Assembly (NCBI GenBank): GCA_046318595.1
Contig: JBKCTV010000002.1
Span: forward strand, 1 to 59,797
Reading direction: 5' to 3'
Length of the DNA stretch: 59,797 nt
Source of the DNA: DAITMV01 sp046318595
GTDB taxonomy: Bacteria; Pseudomonadota; Gammaproteobacteria; Burkholderiales; Burkholderiaceae_B
The notes beneath the pieces are model-generated. The model was not told where the DNA came from and searched no databases. It was given only the letters and a program-made list of their open reading frames with translations. A program made the translations under genes and the position numbers. Shown piece after piece: positions 34,259 through 43,388 of the stretch (position 1 is the stretch's first letter; every line of letters begins with the position of its first letter).

Positions 34259-34471
34259 ATGCAAACCCTTACGCGTCAATGTTTCATGACCGTCACTATA
34301 CTCATGTTAGCCGCTTGCGGACAAAAGGGGCCGTTGTATTTGCCGCAGAGGCCCGTGTTACGACCGGCACCACCGTCGATCGACGCCACCTCACCGCCAG
34401 CGGCCATTCCCGCCCAGCCAGCGACTGTGTCACCCCAGCCTCCCGCCAACTCCAGATCGACCACCGAATGA
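34259..34471 (+). CDS. lptM: LPS translocon maturation lipoprotein LptM (YifL-like)
   Basis: 70 residues. Lipobox LMLAAC with Cys20, followed at once by the family signature CGQKGPLYLP, then a Pro/Ser-rich tail. In E. coli LptM helps oxidative folding of LptD. Its stop overlaps the lysA start (ATGA), the gene order found in most proteobacteria. Confidence 0.9.
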   Translation: MQTLTRQCFMTVTILMLAACGQKGPLYLPQRPVLRPAPPSIDATSPPAAIPAQPATVSPQPPANSRSTTE

Positions 34472-35751
34472 GATTTCTTTCGCCGTTCATCCACCGCGCG
34501 GGCACCAGCCTGCATATCGAAAACGTCGCACTCACGGCCGTGGCCGAGCGTTTCGGCACCCCCCTGTATGTCTATTCGGCAGGGCATATCCGGCAGGCTT
34601 ACCAGTCGTATGCCAACGCCCTGGCAGGCGTGTCCGCCGACGTTTGCTATGCCGTCAAAGCCAATTCGAATTTGAGTGTTCTGCGTTTGCTCGCTGCCTT
34701 GGGCGCGGGCTTCGACATCGTGTCAGCCGGGGAGCTGGCGCGTGTCCTGGAAGCGGGCGCGGATGCACGCAAGGTGGTGTTTTCCGGGGTCGGAAAAAGT
34801 GCCGCCGAGCTGGAATACGCTTTGAACGTCGGGGTCGGCTGTTTCAATGTAGAGTCCGAGCCCGAGCTGCGGCGCCTGGCGCAGATTGCGCAGCGCCTGG
34901 GGAAAATTGCGCCGGTATCCTTACGTGTCAATCCCGACGTCGATGCCAAAACCCACCCGTACATTTCGACCGGCTTGAAAGAAAACAAGTTCGGCGTCGC
35001 CATGACCGAGGCGCGGACGGTTTACCGGCAAGCGCGGCAACTGAGCAGCATCGACATCATCGGCATCGACTGCCACATCGGTTCGCAACTGACCGACGCC
35101 ACGCCTTATTTCGATGCGCTCGACCGGGTGCTCGCACTGGCCGATCAGTTAGCCACCGATGGCCTGGCTATCCGACATCTCGACCTGGGCGGCGGGCTGG
35201 GCATCCGCTACGCGGACGAAACGCCGCCAGCCATCGACACCGTGGTACGCCAACTGAGCGCGCAAGTTCGCGCCTGGGCCGAAGCGCGCGGCCGCGCCAT
35301 GCCGCATCTGCTGTTCGAACCGGGGCGCTCGATCGTCGGCAATGCCGGCGTGCTGCTGACCCGCCTCGAACACCTCAAGCCGACCACCGAAAAAACTTTT
35401 GCCATCGTGGATGCGGCGATGAACGACCTCATGCGGCCGGCCTTGTACGAAGCATTCCACGACATGGTCGAAGTCGAACATTTGCCGAGTCGGGAAACAG
35501 TGACCGTCGATGTCGTCGGGCCGGTTTGCGAAACCGGCGATTGGCTGGGCAAGGCGCGTCAACTGGCGATTGCCGAGGGCGACCTGATCGCAATCTTGTC
35601 GGCAGGCGCTTACGGCATGTCGATGGCGTCGAATTACAACTCGCGGCCGCGCGCGGCCGAGGTGCTGGTCGATGGCAGCGAATATCGGCTCGTGCGGCGG
35701 CGGGAGAGTTTGGATGATTTGCTGAGGCTGGAGCGCGTCGAATCAGTTTAG
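34468..35751 (+). CDS. lysA: diaminopimelate decarboxylase
   Basis: 427 residues from the ATG at 34468. Last step of lysine synthesis; PLP enzyme of fold type III. The PLP lysine is in CYAVKANSN, HIGSQ contacts the phosphate region, GGGLGIRY and LLFEPGRSIVGNAG follow, and the cysteine of GPVCETGDWL is at the dimer active site. Convergent with ccsB with one base between the stops. Confidence 0.96.
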   Translation: MRFLSPFIHRAGTSLHIENVALTAVAERFGTPLYVYSAGHIRQAYQSYANALAGVSADVCYAVKANSNLSVLRLLAALGAGFDIVSAGELARVLEAGADARKVVFSGVGKSAAELEYALNVGVGCFNVESEPELRRLAQIAQRLGKIAPVSLRVNPDVDAKTHPYISTGLKENKFGVAMTEARTVYRQARQLSSIDIIGIDCHIGSQLTDATPYFDALDRVLALADQLATDGLAIRHLDLGGGLGIRYADETPPAIDTVVRQLSAQVRAWAEARGRAMPHLLFEPGRSIVGNAGVLLTRLEHLKPTTEKTFAIVDAAMNDLMRPALYEAFHDMVEVEHLPSRETVTVDVVGPVCETGDWLGKARQLAIAEGDLIAILSAGAYGMSMASNYNSRPRAAEVLVDGSEYRLVRRRESLDDLLRLERVESV

Positions 35752-35752
35752 A

Positions 35753-36940
35753 TCACAACTGCCCATACGAATGCAGCCCGGACAAAAACATATTCACGCC
35801 CAGGAATGCAAAGGCCGTCACCAGCAGCCCGATCAGCGCCCAATACGCAGCAAACACGCCACGCAGCCCCTTCACCAGCCGCATATGCAGCCAGGCGGCG
35901 TAGTTAAGCCAGACGATCAGCGCCCAAGTTTCCTTGGGGTCCCACTGCCAGTAGGCGCCCCAGGCCTCGGCCGCCCACAGCGCGCCCAGAATCGTCGCCA
36001 CGGTGAAAAACGCGAAGCCGATCGCGATCGATTTGTACATCCAGTCGTCCAACACGGTCAGCGGCGGCAGACTGGCCGCAAACCGCCCACGGAAGCTTTC
36101 TTTGATCAGATAAGCCACCGCAACCATCGCCGCCAGGGAAAACGTTCCGTAACCGATGAAGTTGGCCGGAACATGAATTTTCATCCACCAGCTTTTCAGG
36201 GCCGGGACGAGCGGTTGAATTTCGTGCGCCTGGCGGTCGAACGCGTACCAAGCCAGAAAGCCCAGGGCGGCGGTCACGACCAGCATCACGAACCCGCCCA
36301 GCTGCCGCGTCTGATAGCGTTTTTCGAAATGCAGGTAATACAGACCGACGATCAGACTGAACAGCACGAAGACTTCATACAAGTTGCTGATCGGAATGTG
36401 CCCGACATCGCTGCCGATCAAGTACGACTCGTACCAACGCATCAGCAAACCGGTAAACCCCGCCAGCAAAGCGCCCCAGGTCAGCGCAGTGCCCAGCCAG
36501 GCGCTAGTCGTCGAACGCGCCAACAAACCGACCCAGTAAGCCAGCAAAGCCCCTAGAAACAACACGCCCATCCATAAAATAGCCGACTGGCTCGCCAGTA
36601 GATACTTCAGCAGAAACGATTGCTCGGCGCGCACCAAACTGCCCGCATACAGCCAGACACCCAGCCCCGTGAGCAGGCCAACCGCCAGGCTCAAGCGACG
36701 CAGCGCCGGCCAGCGATGCGCCAGATACGCCAGCGTCGGCACGACCGCCCACAGCACGCCGAGGTCATAGGCGTCCATCCACGCGCCGAGCCGCAACGTA
36801 GCCGTCGTCGCCAAGGCGATCAGCAAGAGCAGGAAAAGTCCGTCGCCCAGGCTAATACCTTGACGCCGGGACGACAGCGTTGCGGCCTGTTCCGACCCAT
36901 CGATGAGATCTGCAGGGATCCAAGCTTTGGTTGCGTTCAC
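35753..36940 (-). CDS. ccsB: system II cytochrome c biogenesis protein CcsB (CcsA/ResC type)
   Basis: 395 residues, about eight transmembrane helices. The tryptophan-rich heme-handling WWD motif (WGAYWQWDPKETWALIVW) and nearby histidines (KIHVPANFIGYG, WLHMRL) identify the heme delivery and ligation subunit. It overlaps resB by four bases and works with it to attach heme to apocytochromes in the periplasm. Confidence 0.94.
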   Translation of the reverse strand: MNATKAWIPADLIDGSEQAATLSSRRQGISLGDGLFLLLLIALATTATLRLGAWMDAYDLGVLWAVVPTLAYLAHRWPALRRLSLAVGLLTGLGVWLYAGSLVRAEQSFLLKYLLASQSAILWMGVLFLGALLAYWVGLLARSTTSAWLGTALTWGALLAGFTGLLMRWYESYLIGSDVGHIPISNLYEVFVLFSLIVGLYYLHFEKRYQTRQLGGFVMLVVTAALGFLAWYAFDRQAHEIQPLVPALKSWWMKIHVPANFIGYGTFSLAAMVAVAYLIKESFRGRFAASLPPLTVLDDWMYKSIAIGFAFFTVATILGALWAAEAWGAYWQWDPKETWALIVWLNYAAWLHMRLVKGLRGVFAAYWALIGLLVTAFAFLGVNMFLSGLHSYGQL

Positions 36941-39003
36941 GGTATTTCCTCATCCGGGACGGCATTGGCGCGCAAAGTGGCGCACAAAGCCGCGTAATCG
37001 TTTTCGAAGTCCAAGGTAGCGCGGTTGCTGCTCATACCCATCAGCAGACGCACGGGTCCGCCTTTGGCGCCCGGTGTCAGCCAGAACCAGACGCGGCGTT
37101 CGCGAATATAAAACATGGCGAACACGCCGGCGACAAGCAGCAAACAGCCCAGGTAGACGATCCACTGGCCCGGCGCACGTGCCAACTGAAAGACACTCGC
37201 TTTGACCTCGTCAAAGCCGGTCAGTTGCAATAAAAACGGCGCCCCGTACAAATGAATGTCAGATAAAGCCAGCTGCGCATCCTGCAGATAGCGCACATTC
37301 TCCGGCGTGGCCGCCATCTGCGGCAAACGCTCGGCGACCCGTGCCTCGTTCCATAGCGACCACAGCGCCCCCTGTAGTATTTTCAGATAGACGCCGCTGG
37401 CTTTTTCCCGCTCCCCGGTCGGCACGGTTTTTTCCAGAAAGCGCACCACCGCCTCGAGGCCGCCGACCCGGCCATCGCCGGCATACATGGTCAGGATGCG
37501 TTGCGCGCTATCGACGAGCTGCGCTTGCGCGGTTGCGGCCAAAGGCTTTTGCTGCATCGCGGCATCGACATAACGACGGGCAGCCTGCTCGCGCAAGGTC
37601 GGCGAAGCCAGCGCCGCACGCAACCGAAAAAACTCTGCCAGCGACTCCTGACCATCGACCGGCAGACGCAAATAGCGAAACGGCTCGTTCGGATCGGGGC
37701 GCATGCCAGCTAAAAAATAGCGGCCACCATCGACGTCGACGGGCACCATGTAATTTTGATACTCGCGCGCCTGACCAGCCGCATCGCGTAAACGGTAGGT
37801 AACGCTCGGTCCGATATTCTTGAAACGCCGGGTCGGATCGCGGTTGGCGCCAGGCCCGAACACATTTGCCACATTATCGCGAAACCGCCGTTCGATGCTT
37901 TCGCCAACATTTTCGACATTGATCGATTTGAAACCGCTCCACTCGACCGTCGTTCCCTCAATGCCGAGCCCCAGCGGCACCTGCCGCCCTACCTCGCCCG
38001 ACAGGGCCGTCGGCGCGAAGCCGTTGCCGCGCATCGGCCACGCCTGCAGCCGCAGCGTCGAGCCGCCATCGTCGAAGCTCGACTGATAAACCGTGACGCC
38101 GCGATACGTCAAGGGCTTGTTGACCTCGATGGTTTGAGCAAAACGCTTACCCGCCGCCGGGTCGATCACTTCGACGTCGCTGGCGAACAGCTTGGGCATG
38201 CCGGTGCTGTAATACTCGACGCGGAACTGCCGCAACCGCAGTTCGAACGGCAGCTCCTGCACCAGCAGGCCCTGCGGGGTATTAACGATCGCCACATGGC
38301 TGCTGTCGCCCTCGGGCAGCAATAGATTGGCCCGATAGCTCGGATTGCCGACCGGTAAACGGGCGCTGTCCGGAATTTGGCGCGTTTCCTGAACATTGTC
38401 GATCGGGGTTTTACCCGTGAGCCACGCCATGAGGGTCAGGGGCAAACCGCTGTCCAGCAAGCCCCCCACGCAAATGACGATGATCGCCAGATGCGTGGCG
38501 ATATAGCCCAGGCGATTACTCGCGCCGCGCCTTGCAGCAAGCATCAGACCATCCGAACGACAGTCGACTTTGAAGCGATAGCCTTGCCGGGTCAGCCAGG
38601 TTTGCAGCGCCTGTTGCGCGGCGTTTGCATCCGTCGCCAGCCTGCCTTCCCAGCGGTAGGGAAACGCCCGCAGGCTGCTCTCGCGAATGCTTTCTTTGAA
38701 GCGTCGCCAATCGCGCAGAATTTTCGGGGTATTGCGAGTTACGCAAACAGTCGTGGAGGCGACCAGAAAGCCCATGATCGCCAGGAACCAGGGCGTGTTG
38801 TAAATATCGAATAAACCGAGCGAGCGAAATAATCCGGCCCAGAACGGACCGAACTGATTGATGTAGTTGATACCGGGTTCGTGCTGCTTGACGACCGTTC
38901 CGATAATCGAAGCGATCGCCACCAGCGTCAACAAGCTGATGGCGAACCGCATCGAGCCGAGCAACTCCCACCATGCGGCCCGCCACGGCCGGCGGGCCAA
39001 CAT
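36937..39003 (-). CDS. resB: system II cytochrome c biogenesis protein ResB (Ccs1)
   Basis: 688 residues. Three N-terminal transmembrane helices (SMRFAISLLTLVAIASIIGT; FLAIMGFLVASTTVCVTRNT; IATHLAIIVICVGGLL), a large periplasmic domain and a last helix near 640 (VYLGCLLLVAGVFAMFYI). With CcsB it forms the cytochrome c synthetase. It starts on the last base of the cytochrome c4 stop codon, linking synthase and substrate. Confidence 0.94.
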   Translation of the reverse strand: MLARRPWRAAWWELLGSMRFAISLLTLVAIASIIGTVVKQHEPGINYINQFGPFWAGLFRSLGLFDIYNTPWFLAIMGFLVASTTVCVTRNTPKILRDWRRFKESIRESSLRAFPYRWEGRLATDANAAQQALQTWLTRQGYRFKVDCRSDGLMLAARRGASNRLGYIATHLAIIVICVGGLLDSGLPLTLMAWLTGKTPIDNVQETRQIPDSARLPVGNPSYRANLLLPEGDSSHVAIVNTPQGLLVQELPFELRLRQFRVEYYSTGMPKLFASDVEVIDPAAGKRFAQTIEVNKPLTYRGVTVYQSSFDDGGSTLRLQAWPMRGNGFAPTALSGEVGRQVPLGLGIEGTTVEWSGFKSINVENVGESIERRFRDNVANVFGPGANRDPTRRFKNIGPSVTYRLRDAAGQAREYQNYMVPVDVDGGRYFLAGMRPDPNEPFRYLRLPVDGQESLAEFFRLRAALASPTLREQAARRYVDAAMQQKPLAATAQAQLVDSAQRILTMYAGDGRVGGLEAVVRFLEKTVPTGEREKASGVYLKILQGALWSLWNEARVAERLPQMAATPENVRYLQDAQLALSDIHLYGAPFLLQLTGFDEVKASVFQLARAPGQWIVYLGCLLLVAGVFAMFYIRERRVWFWLTPGAKGGPVRLLMGMSSNRATLDFENDYAALCATLRANAVPDEEIP

Positions 39004-39659
39004 CAGCGCAGACCGGCGATGTAATCCGCGACGGCCTTGACTTCTTTATCGGACAAACGGCCGGCGATCGCGCTCATAGGCTGGCTGTTTGTGCGCGAAC
39101 CGCCACGAAAAGCCACGAGCTGGGCTTCGGTGTATTCGGCATGCTGCCCCGACAGACGAGGGTATTGCGCTGGGATACCGGCTCCGTTGGGGCTGTGGCA
39201 GCCAGCACAGGCAGGCACTTTTTTGTCGAGGATGCCACCGCGGTAGATTTTCTCGCCCAGCGCGAGGGTTTCTTTATTACGGGCCTCACCGGGCTTGGGC
39301 TTTTGCTGCGCGTAGTAAGCCGCAACGTTGCGCATGTCTTCTTCGGACAGCGGAGCGGCCATGCCGTTCATGATCGCATTGACGCGCTCGGGCCCCTTGG
39401 CGCCCGGTTTCACTTTAAAATTACTTAATTGTTTGTAGATATACTCGGGATGCTGGCCAGCAAGCTTGGGATTGGCCGGTGCGACGCTGTTGCCATCGGC
39501 GGCATGACAAGCCGCGCAAACCTGAGTTGACAGTTGCGAGCCCTTGCTGATGTCCGGCTTGGGCGCAGCAGCAGGCTCGGCCGCTGTCGAAGCGGAAACC
39601 GTCAGCATCAGGTATAAGGACAGGTATAAAGAGGATACGATGACAGCAAATCGACGCAT
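39003..39659 (-). CDS. cytochrome c4 (diheme, periplasmic)
   Basis: 218 residues with a signal peptide (cut after VSASTA-type region, about residue 26). Two CXXCH heme sites, CAACHAADG and CAGCHSPNG, about 100 residues apart, and the paired methionine ligands (NAIMNGMA, QPMSAIAG) give the two-domain c4 fold. Electron carrier to terminal oxidases. First gene of the c4-resB-ccsB operon. Confidence 0.94.
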   Translation of the reverse strand: MRRFAVIVSSLYLSLYLMLTVSASTAAEPAAAPKPDISKGSQLSTQVCAACHAADGNSVAPANPKLAGQHPEYIYKQLSNFKVKPGAKGPERVNAIMNGMAAPLSEEDMRNVAAYYAQQKPKPGEARNKETLALGEKIYRGGILDKKVPACAGCHSPNGAGIPAQYPRLSGQHAEYTEAQLVAFRGGSRTNSQPMSAIAGRLSDKEVKAVADYIAGLR

Positions 39660-39692
39660 TTCAAAAACCTATGTAGGCCAAAGCAACTTTCG

Positions 39693-39700
39693 ATTATAAC
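39693..39700. promoter_or_regulatory. shared -10 element between cytochrome c4 and engB
   Basis: ATTATAAC reads TATAAT on the minus strand (39693-39698) and TATAAC on the plus strand (39695-39700). It sits 34 bases from each start codon. The -35 regions are weak on both sides, so both promoters are tentative. Confidence 0.4.
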
Positions 39701-39734
39701 AAGCTATCCCACCCATCCCGTTCATAAGTGTTGC

Positions 39735-40388
39735 ATGCTCAATAATTTTCATTCCGCGCAGTTCGAAGTATCCGCTGCCAAATACCATCAATGTCCCTCC
39801 GCGGACGTACCGGAAATCGCGTTCGTCGGCCGTTCAAATGCGGGAAAATCGACCACTGTCAACACGCTTTGCAACCAGCGCCAATTGGCATACGCCAGCA
39901 AAACGCCCGGACGCACGCAACTGCTGAACTTTTTTTCGGTGCAGTTTCAAGGCGCGCCCATCATGCGATTGGTCGACCTGCCGGGTTACGGTTTCGCGCA
40001 GTTGGCCCAGCAGGAACAAAACCGCTGGGACCGCGAGCTAAGCGCTTATCTGGCCGACCGGCCGAGCCTGGTAGGCTGCGTCATGATCGTTGACGCCAGG
40101 CGCGGTTTGTTGCCACTCGACAGTGACTTGCTCGACTGGGTGTTTCCGCGCCGGCTGCCGATCCACATCGTTTTGTCGAAAGCCGACAAGCTGAGCAAAC
40201 AGGCGGCCACGCTTTGTCTGCAAGCGATCCGGCAAAACGTTCAGCTCCGGATCGATGCCGGCCATCCGATCACCGTGCAGCTCTGGTCGGCGCTCAAAAA
40301 ACAGGGCATCGACACGCTCGAACTGCAGCTCAAACATTGGATCGGCCATGCGCCCGACAACGAACCAGCCGCGCAGGACACGCCATGA
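39735..40388 (+). CDS. engB: ribosome biogenesis GTPase YihA/YsxC (EngB)
   Basis: 217 residues. Essential GTPase for 50S assembly. G1 GRSNAGKST, G2 PGRT, G3 DLPGYG, G4 SKADK. It overlaps hemB by four bases (ATGA). Confidence 0.95.
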   Translation: MLNNFHSAQFEVSAAKYHQCPSADVPEIAFVGRSNAGKSTTVNTLCNQRQLAYASKTPGRTQLLNFFSVQFQGAPIMRLVDLPGYGFAQLAQQEQNRWDRELSAYLADRPSLVGCVMIVDARRGLLPLDSDLLDWVFPRRLPIHIVLSKADKLSKQAATLCLQAIRQNVQLRIDAGHPITVQLWSALKKQGIDTLELQLKHWIGHAPDNEPAAQDTP

Positions 40389-41413
40389 CGAGCCCCGATC
40401 GGTTTTCTGCAACCGCCGCCTTCCCAGCCATTCGCCCCCGCCGGCTGCGGCGCGACGACTTCACCCGGCGCCTGGTGCGCGAGCACCACCTGACGGTCGA
40501 CGATCTGATCTACCCGGTTTTTTTATTGCCCGGCCAACAACGCACCGAGCCAGTAACGTCCATGCCCGGCGTGGACCGCGTCTCGCTCGACCGTTTATTG
40601 CCCGTAGCAGAACGCTGCGTTCGGGTCGGCATTCCCGTGCTGGCGATTTTCCCGGTAATTCCTGCCGAGCAGAAAAGCCTGGACGGCCACGCGGCGTTCG
40701 ATCCGGCCGGCCTGGTGCCGACCGCCGTGCGCGCCCTCAAGACACACTTCCCCAAGCTCGGGCTGCTAACCGATGTTGCCCTGGATCCCTACACGACGCA
40801 CGGTCAGGACGGCATCGTTGACGGCGCAGACTATGTGCAAAACGACACGACGTTACGGGTGCTGGCGCAGCAGGCGCTCGTCCAGGCACAAGCCGGCGTG
40901 GACATCGTCGCGCCCAGCGACATGATGGACGGCCGCGTCGGCGTAATTCGTCAGACACTGGAACGACATGGGCTGGTGCACACCCGCATTATGGCTTACT
41001 CGGCCAAATATGCGTCGGCGTTTTACGGGCCGTTTCGCGATGCGGTCGGTTCGCTGTCGGCGCTCGGCAAAGCCGACAAAAAAACCTATCAAATGGACCC
41101 GGCCAATAGCGATGAGGCCCTGCGCGAAGTCGCCCTCGACATCGCCGAAGGCGCCGACATGGTCATGGTCAAGCCGGGTATGCCTTATTTGGACATCATC
41201 CGCCGCGTGAAGGAAAACTTTCGCGTACCCACCTTCGCCTATCAGGTCAGCGGCGAATACGCCATGCTGAAGGCCGCTGCGCTGCAAGGCTGGCTGGACG
41301 AAGAAGCAGTCATGCTGGAGTCGCTGCTGGCCTTCAAACGCGCCGGCGCCGACGGCGTACTCAGTTATTTTGCGTTGCAGGCGGCCGAATCCCTGGCAAC
41401 GCACCGCGATTGA
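40385..41413 (+). CDS. hemB: delta-aminolevulinic acid dehydratase (porphobilinogen synthase)
   Basis: 342 residues from the ATG at 40385. Joins two ALA to porphobilinogen. Schiff-base lysines in MAYSAKYASAF and MVMVKPGMPYL. The metal loop reads DVALDPYTTHGQDG: the catalytic cysteines of the zinc class are replaced by Ala/Asp, so this is the magnesium-responsive, zinc-independent class known from Pseudomonas and many betaproteobacteria. Its last 53 bases overlap the end of the convergent dsbD. Confidence 0.96.
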   Translation: MTSPDRFSATAAFPAIRPRRLRRDDFTRRLVREHHLTVDDLIYPVFLLPGQQRTEPVTSMPGVDRVSLDRLLPVAERCVRVGIPVLAIFPVIPAEQKSLDGHAAFDPAGLVPTAVRALKTHFPKLGLLTDVALDPYTTHGQDGIVDGADYVQNDTTLRVLAQQALVQAQAGVDIVAPSDMMDGRVGVIRQTLERHGLVHTRIMAYSAKYASAFYGPFRDAVGSLSALGKADKKTYQMDPANSDEALREVALDIAEGADMVMVKPGMPYLDIIRRVKENFRVPTFAYQVSGEYAMLKAAALQGWLDEEAVMLESLLAFKRAGADGVLSYFALQAAESLATHRD

Positions 41414-43388
41414 CAGCGCTACCGTTTAAAGCAGCGCCGTTCAAGCGACCCAGCGGATCGATGGCCGTCGTGGGAGCCGGCGAAAACAAGGGCTCATCGG
41501 CGGCCGGCTGCTCGGGGTCGGATGTTGTCGCAAAGCTCGGCAACCCCTGCAAAAACCGCTCCGCCCGGACGAAACCGATCACCCGGTTCGCCGGCAGTTC
41601 TCGTCCGGCCGCATCAAAAAACAAGATGGCCGGTGGGCCAAACAGACCGTATTGCTTGAGCAGGGCCTTGTTCGACGGGGTATTCTCCGTGACGTCGACC
41701 TGCAACCAGCGTACGTTGCGCAGCGCAGCCTGCACGCGGGTATCGCTCAAGGTGAACCTTTCCATTTCCTTACAGCTCACGCACCAGTCGGCATAAAAAT
41801 CCAGCATGACTGGTTGCCCGGCATGTTGTAAAAGCTGAGGCAAAGCGGCGGCGCTTGTTCGCTCGAATGGCAGCAAGTTGTTATCGGTACGCTTTTTCGT
41901 TGTATCCGTGTCGATTGGTGCCGATCCGGCAAGCATACCGGACAGGGGTTGCAGCACATCGCGGCCACCGATCGCCAAACCGACCAGCTCCAGCACCCCC
42001 GTCAGCAAGACCAAAACAGCCAGCCCCTTGAACACCTTTTGTGCAAGGCCGTCCTGCAACTGCAAAGGTTCGAGCGCGCCAGCCGCCACCCCGGAAATCA
42101 GCAAAAAAGCGCCCCACGCCAGCATCAGTTGCCACGCGGCGAATAGTGGACTGAGCGTCCACAAAGCCAGCACGAGCAGCATCCAGCCCAACACATGCTT
42201 GACTTTTTCCATCCAAACACCCGACTTGGGCAGCCATCGGCCAGCAGTCAGCACCAAAGCGATCAGGGGCAATCCCATGCCCAGGGCCATGCAGAACAAA
42301 GCCGCACCGCCGACCCGCCAGTTGCCCGTTTGACTCAGATACAGCAGCGCACCTGCCAGCGGGGGCGCCACGCACGGCCCAACCAGCAGCGCCGACAAAC
42401 CGCCCATGAGCGTCACGGTCGCGACACGCCCGCCAGCCAGCGCCTGCGAATGCATCAGCAAGCGTTGCTGCAAAACCAGCGGCAGTTGCAAATGAAATAC
42501 GCCCAGCATGGCCACACCGGCCAGGGCGAGCAGCCCAGCAAACAATCCGATCACCCACGGTGCCTGCAACGCCGCAGCCAAGCTTTCGCCGGTCAGGCCG
42601 GCGACGATGCCCAGGGCGGTGTAAACGACCGCCATGCCAGCCACATAGGCCCCCGCCAGACGCAAGCTGCGCCACCGGGACGAGACGCCGTCGGTATCCG
42701 CAATAACGATGGCCGACAAAATCGGTAACATGGGCAACATACACGGCGTGAACGCCAGCAAAACACCAAGGCCGAAAAACCCCAGCAAAGTCCACGGCAG
42801 CGAACCACCCAGCAGCCGATCAGTCCAGCGGCCGGCTTCGTCGCCCAAACCGCCCGGGCTCTCCGAGCCTACCGGTTTTGCGGTACTTGCCGAGTCCCGG
42901 GACAGCGGCACCGACCATTCCCGGGTTTGCGGCGGATAACACAAACCGGCATCGGCGCAGCCCTGGAAACCGACGCGCACGCGCGCAACGGCGACGGGCG
43001 CAGCCAAGCGCACCCTTAAAACGACCTGTCCCCGCAGACGCTCCACATCCTGCGCCAGATTGTCGTCGTAGTAGCGTTCGCCACGCGGGATGTCGACCGG
43101 CTGCAGCACGGTTTTACTGTCTGCGGCGTCCACCGCGAAACGCTCGCGGTACAAATAGTAGCCTTGGGCGACATCGAACACGATATCGACACTGGCGCCC
43201 TGTCCCTCCCCTCCCGGTCGAGCCGTGACCTTGAATGCCTTCTCCGGCGGCAGGAAGCTCTGCGCTTGCACGGCGCCAAACAAAAAGAAACTCAGGAAAA
43301 GCCCAAACAGCGCAGATGCAATCAATAAGACGGCTCGATGGCTGCGCCCGCCGACCAGGCGCTGCAGGGCCGTTAAAGTCGAACTCAT
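41361..43388 (-). CDS. dsbD: thiol:disulfide interchange protein DsbD
   Basis: 675 residues from the ATG at 43388. Carries electrons from cytosolic thioredoxin to periplasmic DsbC and the cytochrome c reductants. Signal peptide; N-terminal immunoglobulin-like domain with CADAGLCYPP; eight transmembrane helices with the cysteines in FTPCMLPMLP and GPCVAPPLAG; C-terminal thioredoxin domain with WCVSCKEME. A further 30 or so residues after the thioredoxin fold overlap hemB on the other strand. Coupled to the upstream ABC permease gene by ATGA. Confidence 0.95.
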   Translation of the reverse strand: MSSTLTALQRLVGGRSHRAVLLIASALFGLFLSFFLFGAVQAQSFLPPEKAFKVTARPGGEGQGASVDIVFDVAQGYYLYRERFAVDAADSKTVLQPVDIPRGERYYDDNLAQDVERLRGQVVLRVRLAAPVAVARVRVGFQGCADAGLCYPPQTREWSVPLSRDSASTAKPVGSESPGGLGDEAGRWTDRLLGGSLPWTLLGFFGLGVLLAFTPCMLPMLPILSAIVIADTDGVSSRWRSLRLAGAYVAGMAVVYTALGIVAGLTGESLAAALQAPWVIGLFAGLLALAGVAMLGVFHLQLPLVLQQRLLMHSQALAGGRVATVTLMGGLSALLVGPCVAPPLAGALLYLSQTGNWRVGGAALFCMALGMGLPLIALVLTAGRWLPKSGVWMEKVKHVLGWMLLVLALWTLSPLFAAWQLMLAWGAFLLISGVAAGALEPLQLQDGLAQKVFKGLAVLVLLTGVLELVGLAIGGRDVLQPLSGMLAGSAPIDTDTTKKRTDNNLLPFERTSAAALPQLLQHAGQPVMLDFYADWCVSCKEMERFTLSDTRVQAALRNVRWLQVDVTENTPSNKALLKQYGLFGPPAILFFDAAGRELPANRVIGFVRAERFLQGLPSFATTSDPEQPAADEPLFSPAPTTAIDPLGRLNGAALNGSAVNRGALPGIRPPATQNN

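Noticed and set aside
40800..40850. Loss of the HemB zinc site as a mutation
   Set aside because: The DVALDPYT loop is the normal aspartate-type class, not damage.
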